Part shown: one piece after another, positions 7,801 to 9,649 of the stretch
Position numbering within the stretch: the first letter of the stretch is position 1
How the letters are laid out: every line of letters begins with the position of its first letter
Assembly: GCA_900543605.1 (NCBI GenBank)
Contig: UQSK01000056.1
Span: 1-9,649, forward strand
Reading direction: 5' to 3'
Source of the DNA: an uncultured Collinsella sp.
GTDB taxonomy: Bacteria; Actinomycetota; Coriobacteriia; Coriobacteriales; Coriobacteriaceae
Length of the DNA: 9,649 bases
Translations under genes and position numbers: made by a program
The notes under the pieces: model-generated
The model's database searches: none
Seen by the model: the letters and a program-made list of their open reading frames with translations, nothing else
Told to the model about the DNA's origin: nothing

Positions 7801-7909
7801 CGCCGACGTGACGCGCATCGCAGCCGAGTCGCCCACCTGCGTCTTTGGCGGCCGCGAAGTCATCGCCAAGAGCAACGCCGGCTTTAACGTCGTCGACCTG
7901 ATGGGCTAA
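4871..7909 (+). CDS. M16C zinc metallopeptidase (PreP/Cym1-like, insulinase superfamily)
   Basis: A complete 1012-residue peptidase of the M16C group, one-chain clamshell proteases that degrade short unstructured peptides. The inverted zinc motif HxxEH is HILEH (H80, E83 base, H84). The third ligand is E195 in NEMKG, 111 residues after H84, slightly further than in PreP because of an acidic insert at about 167-185. The C-terminal half carries the substrate-binding Arg/Tyr pair in RVKGGAYG (R869, Y875). Between the halves lies the M16C-associated region, with a charged, Ala/Glu-rich helical hinge (about 495-560) ending PEAKTTLPRLRVSDI. There is no signal peptide, so a cytoplasmic role in peptide turnover is likely. 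ATG 4871 has AAAGGAG 7 bases upstream; the frame is open 69 codons further back, but that stretch is the palindromic repeat and leader. Its strongly biased GC-rich codons suggest good expression. It is monocistronic, ending in the terminator at 7918. Confidence 0.95.
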   Translation: MSTTSTDPRAAAAALLVPGTICHGFAVERCETVPELDSDAYVLRHTASGARLLYLACDDENKAFAIGFKTPPADSTGVFHILEHSVLCGSAKFPVKEPFVDLIKSSMQTFLNAMTYPDKTIYPVATTNEQDLYNLMDVYLDAVFNPAIYTKPTIFQQEGWHYELDLPESAEGEGDGSSASLREGTLRYNGVVFNEMKGALSDPMSVLDDAVNAALYPDTAYAHESGGDPRAIPALTYEQFLDTHARHYNPSNSYITLYGDLDVDRALAFLDERYLSQPSAASRRMDAAVAAGEDPSTLAPNPLGVQAPVTCEYKRVEMATTPENALVGLGLVLGSALDRKRTIAADILFEALLGSNEAPVKKAILAAGLGGNVVSYTAAESLQPYELIMLQNAQPGVARELRRVFQDACRDLCEHGVPRERLEAIISSNEYDLRQRDYGIADGVAIACDALSTWLYDDDAATLALKYGPVYEELRSELDGSYFEDLLRELVLQNDHMALVELVPVDAAEGSEGAEAAELAAKRDAMTDAELADVVERTAALRAAQEAEDTPEAKTTLPRLRVSDIGEAHPEQPLIVDTTAPIPCLRHGIPTNRLAYAMQYFDLSCVAFEDLPYVTLLCRLLKQLPTREHSAEELDNLLAGKLGFLSFTTEVMTQPDVDGVRPYLLVSAGALSEKIDALASLPREVWSSTLLADADADRVRDVLTQIRIGLEQGFINNGHSTALGRAMSYSSPSAVVREQLSGVDFYLFLRDLLDHFDERVDGLRTKLAELAERIFVADGCMASFTGSDEDFDAYWDAAGDLGLGAGDGAASGTLVVPEPRDRHEAFVIPSDICFAARACDPRRLGIDVTGAWAVAANALSYDYLWNEIRVKGGAYGCGFRAAGERQTAFYTYRDPAIDPSIERVKRAGAWLGSFEPDEAAFEGFIVSCVSGMDAPVKPYALTKRRNTTYLAGLDPHAREERRAQMLAATPGELRSLGADVTRIAAESPTCVFGGREVIAKSNAGFNVVDLMG

Positions 7910-7917
7910 CGCACGGC

Positions 7918-7959
7918 AAAGGTAGATTTTTGGGACATGCCCGAAAATCTACCTTTTTT
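7918..7959 (+). terminator. Rho-independent terminator of the M16C gene
   Basis: AAAGGTAGATTTT (7918-7930) pairs with AAAATCTACCTTT (7944-7956), with a small inner GG/CC pair in the loop, and is followed directly by a T-run (7954-7959). It lies 8 bases after the stop. The A-tract on the left arm means it could also work on the other strand. Confidence 0.9.
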
Positions 7960-7990
7960 CTGCGGTTTGAGCGGGGCGGCGCAGCCCACC

Positions 7991-8148
7991 GCGGCGGTTT
8001 GTCTCAATCTGTAACATCTAGACGGCAATATCGGCTCCAGATGTTACAGGTCGAGACGTTCCCAAACGGCACCAGCTCTTTGTCTCAATCTGTAACATCT
8101 AGGTCCAATTTTGCCGAGTTACTGTTACAGATTGAGACAAACCGCCGC
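7991..8148. repeat. BIME-like block: four alternating copies, 25-bp terminal inverted repeats
   Basis: The motif GTCTCAATCTGTAACATCT occurs four times in alternating orientation: + at 8001-8019, - at 8039-8057 (two changes), + at 8082-8100, - at about 8124-8139. The start-to-start spacing is 38-43 bases. Copies 1/2 form one stem-loop; copies 3/4 form another with a perfect 18-bp stem (8079-8096 with 8124-8141). The outermost ends, 7991-8015 and 8124-8148, are a perfect 25-bp inverted repeat extending into GCGGCGG. There is no target-site duplication and no coding potential. It resembles a REP/BIME pair or a small MITE. Confidence 0.75.
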
Positions 8149-8211
8149 AGACGCCCACTCCACAGCACAGACCACCACAAAGGTGCCTGTCTCCTTCCTC
8201 AGTTGTGGTTC

Positions 8212-8246
8212 GAACACTTGTTCTATACGTACATGTATTCTATAGT
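8212..8246 (+). promoter_or_regulatory. hicAB distal promoter overlapped by an SOS (LexA)-type box
   Basis: TTGTTC (8218-8223), a 17-base spacer and TATAGT (8241-8246) make a well-spaced sigma-70-type promoter. Its -35 is part of GAAC-ACTT-GTTC (8212-8223), a perfect GAAC-N4-GTTC half-site pair. The context CGAACACTTGTTCT is close to the LexA/DinR box (CGAACATATGTTCG) of Gram-positive bacteria and actinobacteria. LexA bound here would block RNA polymerase. The promoter and box are visible; LexA control is inferred. Confidence 0.6.
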
Positions 8247-8254
8247 ATGGGTGA

Positions 8255-8291
8255 TTGCTTCGGGCTTAAATTGCAACTATAATATAGTTGC
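8255..8291 (+). promoter_or_regulatory. hicAB proximal promoter with palindromic operator
   Basis: TTGCTT (8255-8260), a 17-base spacer and a consensus TATAAT (8278-8283) form a strong promoter. The -10 sits inside a perfect palindrome, GCAACTAT-AAT-ATAGTTGC (8273-8291). A repressor on this palindrome would close the promoter; the ribbon-helix-helix antitoxin HicB encoded downstream is the obvious candidate. Transcription would start near 8290, leaving a leader of about 17 bases before hicA. Confidence 0.75.
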
Positions 8292-8306
8292 GGGATGTGA
8301 GGCAGG

Positions 8307-8570
8307 ATGACTCGGATCGACAAACTCATCGCCCAGCTGCTTAGCTGTCCTTCAACGTATAGATTCGCTGACTTTCTTAAAGTTATGGCTTCATATGGCT
8401 TTGAAATGGACAGCAAAGGCAAGACATCCGGATCGCGCGTTCGCTTCTACAGGCCATCAGATGGCAGGATGTTCGTAATGCACGCGCCTCATCCATCTGA
8501 CGAATTGACAGCGGGGACCATTCGAAACATCGTTCGCTTTCTGCAAGATGTCGGAGGTAGTCATGAGTAA
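8307..8570 (+). CDS. hicA: HicA family mRNA-interferase toxin
   Basis: An 87-residue toxin of the type II HicAB system. Members have a dsRBD-like fold and cleave mRNA to arrest growth. Visible here are the helical N-terminus, GKTSGSRVRF (38-47), VMHAPHP (57-63) and a final helix TIRNIVRFL (71-79). The position that holds the catalytic His in classic HicA (GSH) is Arg44. From memory, this GSR plus HxPHP pattern marks a separate HicA subgroup in which a later His (H59 or H62) may matter, so it need not be a dead toxin. The start ATG follows GTGAGGCAGG, a modest SD. The gene overlaps hicB by 8 bases, and its last codons contain the hicB SD. Transcription comes from two promoters (8212-8246, 8255-8291), one with an SOS-type box. 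Base composition is less GC-rich than in the M16C gene, which fits a mobile toxin-antitoxin module. Confidence 0.88.
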   Translation: MTRIDKLIAQLLSCPSTYRFADFLKVMASYGFEMDSKGKTSGSRVRFYRPSDGRMFVMHAPHPSDELTAGTIRNIVRFLQDVGGSHE

Positions 8571-8892
8571 CGTTTTGGCATACAAGGGTTATTTCGCCCC
8601 GGTCGAGTTCGATGCCGAACAGCATGTGCTAACAGGTATGGTCGCCGGCATTAGGGACGCAATCGTATTTGAAGGCTCCACGGCTGAAGAAGTGGAGCAA
8701 TGCTTCCACGACGCCGTCGACGATTACCTTGAGTTTTGCGCCGAGAAGGGCAAGGAACCCGAGCGGGCTTTTAAGGGCTCGTTCAACGTAAGAACGGGCT
8801 CTGAGCTCCACAAGCAAGCAGCGCTAGCGGCGGCAAAGAAGGGTGAGTCACTCAATAAGTTTGTGACTGAAGCGATCGCTGCGGCGCTGTGA
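8563..8892 (+). CDS. hicB: HicB family antitoxin with C-terminal ribbon-helix-helix
   Basis: A 109-residue antitoxin. The N-terminal part, about 5-65 (YKGYFAPVEFDAE..., IRDAIVFEGST, HDAVDDYLEFCAEKG), is the HicB partial RNase H-like fold that binds and blocks HicA. The C-terminal part, 72-105 (FNVRTGSELHKQAALAAAKK..., SLNKFVTEAI), is an Arc-type ribbon-helix-helix DNA-binding domain. It probably represses its own operon by binding the palindrome at 8273-8291. ATG 8563 is preferred because GGAGGT (8553-8558) lies 4 bases upstream; an ATG at 8548 in the same frame would add five residues and lacks an SD. The start is inside hicA (8-base overlap), so the two are translationally coupled. It is intact and typical of the family, and is followed by a strong stem-loop at 8905. 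Confidence 0.92.
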   Translation: MSNVLAYKGYFAPVEFDAEQHVLTGMVAGIRDAIVFEGSTAEEVEQCFHDAVDDYLEFCAEKGKEPERAFKGSFNVRTGSELHKQAALAAAKKGESLNKFVTEAIAAAL

Positions 8893-8904
8893 AGCCAACG
8901 TCGA

Positions 8905-8945
8905 GTCGAAGCCGCCACAAAGGGTGCCTTTGCGGCGGCTTCGAC
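8905..8945. terminator. Long stem-loop after hicB, probable terminator or REP
   Basis: GTCGAAGCCGCC (8905-8916) pairs perfectly with GGCGGCTTCGAC (8934-8945). Inside it, CAAAGG/CCTTTG adds six more pairs across one mismatch, around a GTG loop. It starts 12 bases after the hicB stop. Only TTT follows (8947-8949), so it is a poor intrinsic terminator by T-tract. It may act as a transcript 3'-end stabiliser, a weak terminator or a REP-type repeat. Confidence 0.5.
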
Positions 8946-8958
8946 GTTTGCCCAGATA

Positions 8959-8997
8959 AAACCTGCCAAAATAAACCTGTCCCTTTTTGGTAGGTTT
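8959..8997. repeat. 13-bp stem-loop just before the 5-FCL gene
   Basis: AAACCTGCCAAAA (8959-8971) pairs with TTTTGGTAGGTTT (8985-8997), 12 Watson-Crick pairs and one G-U, around a 13-base loop that repeats AAACCTG. The right arm ends 5 bases before the SD AGGGAG (9003-9008) of the next gene. Read on the minus strand it would be a hairpin ending in A/T-rich arms. It may be a chromosomal repeat or an attenuator-like leader; I see no ligand-binding architecture. Confidence 0.45.
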
Positions 8998-9013
8998 GGG
9001 AGAGGGAGCTGGG

Positions 9014-9600
9014 ATGGATAAGGCTGAGTTGCGACGGGCGGTGATTGCTCGGCGCGATGCGATTGATTTGGATGTGCGGGCGGCGAAGTCCGCCACTATC
9101 TGTGCGCGGCTTGTTGAGCTGTTGGATTGCCTGGGTGCCGCGGCGCCGCACACCGTTGCCATCTATGCCGCGATGGGCTCCGAAGTCGACCCTGCCGCGT
9201 TTGCCGCTGCGGCCGCTGCGCGCGGCTGGCGCGTAGCTTATCCGTGCATGCTCTCGGCAATTGATGCCGCAGCTTGTGGCCAGTGCATGTGCATGCGGGC
9301 AGTTGCCGCCGACGATGCGTCCGCGGCTCCGTTTATCGCCCACCCCACGCGGGCCTTCGCGGCCACGGACATCGACAGCAGCCGCTTCCCTATCGTGCCT
9401 GCCGAAGCTCTCGACATGATCGTCGTGCCGCTCGTAGCATTCGACCGCGCCGGCGCGCGCCTGGGCTACGGCCTGGCCGCCGTGGGAGCCGACGTCGCGC
9501 TGCCCGACATCGCGCGTTTGTGCGACGCGTTCTACATCGGCGGCACGAAGGTGGGCGCATTCTGCGGAGAGGCAGTTGTATTTGGTGAGAAAAAGAATGT
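9014..9600 (+). CDS. 5-formyltetrahydrofolate cyclo-ligase N-terminal part, chimeric 3' end
   Basis: 5-FCL (methenyl-THF synthetase) uses ATP to convert 5-formyl-THF to 5,10-methenyl-THF in folate metabolism. Family features are visible up to about residue 153: the N-terminal basic helix KAELRRAVIARRDAI (3-17), IYAAMGSEVDP (the VxxYxxxxxEVD folate region), AYPCML, and LDMIVVPLVAFDRAGARLGYG before the nucleotide loop. The start ATG has AGGGAG 5 bases upstream. The expected continuation is GGGYYDR(F/Y)L. Instead the frame reads LAAVGADVALPDIARLCDAF and then YIGGTK, which belongs to another family (see the next entry). Only 9014-9472 should be trusted as 5-FCL. The open frame continues through the adapter to 9640 and gives the artificial tail LLYTSPSPRDA. 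As drawn the enzyme would lack its ATP-binding loop. Confidence 0.8.
9452..9600 (+). other. Low-specificity L-threonine aldolase fragment, misjoined
   Basis: From the shared GARLGYG (9452-9472) onwards the frame looks like the PLP-lysine region of a low-specificity threonine aldolase (Thr to Gly plus acetaldehyde). DGARLGxxL, DVxLxDIARLxDxFYIGGTK(N)GAxxGEAVV is how I remember that family; here it is ADVALPDIARLCDAF, then YIGGTKVGAFCGEAVVFGEK. The Lys of GGTK would carry the PLP. About 43 codons are present, with no start and no stop, ending at the adapter. It is probably joined to 5-FCL by an assembly or PCR chimera at the near-identical GARLGYG coding stretch. Confidence 0.7.
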
Positions 9601-9649
9601 CTGTCTCTTATACACATCTCCGAGCCCACGAGACGCGTAGTAATCTCGT
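9601..9649 (-). other. Untrimmed Nextera (Tn5) sequencing adapter, right end
   Basis: CTGTCTCTTATACACATCT (9601-9619) is the Tn5 mosaic end in reverse complement. It is followed by CCGAGCCCACGAGAC, the index GCGTAGTA and ATCTCGT. It is the mirror image of bases 1-48 with one extra base, same index. It is not genomic. Confidence 0.98.

Noticed and set aside
7991..8148. Insertion sequence or riboswitch
   Set aside because: There is no transposase, no target duplication, and simple paired hairpins instead of a conserved ligand-binding core.
9014..9640. A novel bifunctional 5-FCL/threonine aldolase protein ending LLYTSPSPRDA
   Set aside because: The switch occurs at a short stretch shared by both families, removes the 5-FCL ATP loop, lacks most of the aldolase, and sits next to adapter sequence. 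A chimera is far likelier.

Overview
The window reads as one metagenome-assembled contig from a high-GC, SD-using bacterium. The best guess is a gut actinobacterium of the class Coriobacteriia, Collinsella-like. That guess rests on codon use, the style of the M16C, HicAB and AlbA_2 proteins and the intergenic palindromes; it is recalled knowledge, not a search result. Both ends (1-48 and 9601-9649) are untrimmed Illumina Nextera adapter sequence with the same index, so the native DNA is about 49-9600.

Left part, an accessory, defence-flavoured region. It begins with the 3' part of a DUF5710-like gene with two CxxC knuckles (+). Next come a small zinc-ribbon protein (-) and an HNH endonuclease of the modified-DNA/type IV restriction style (-). 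These are followed by an unrecognised 163-residue protein (+) and an AlbA_2/COG2865 (Schlafen-like) ATP-binding regulator (-). The regulator is preceded by an array of TTATCTCTCA-type repeats that look like an operator.

Middle. A nested palindrome made of four copies of a GTGGA...GGACG motif separates the regulator from a complete 1012-residue M16C zinc metallopeptidase (PreP/Cym1-like). The peptidase has its own SD and a strong intrinsic terminator. Downstream lies a BIME-like block of four alternating copies of a motif at about 40-nt spacing.

Right part. A hicA-hicB toxin-antitoxin operon has two clearly readable promoters. The distal one overlaps a GAAC-N4-GTTC SOS (LexA)-type box. The proximal one has its -10 inside a perfect palindrome that is a good candidate HicB operator. 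Two hairpins follow, then the start of a 5-formyltetrahydrofolate cyclo-ligase gene. After a shared GARLGYG stretch (9452-9472) that reading frame turns into sequence typical of low-specificity threonine aldolase. The right end is therefore probably a chimeric join and not a real fusion protein.

The most interesting biology is the possible SOS link of hicAB, the palindromic repeat families and the HNH/zinc-ribbon/AlbA_2 cluster. I do not see a clearly new multi-gene system. The adapter ends and the chimeric C-terminus are important quality warnings.
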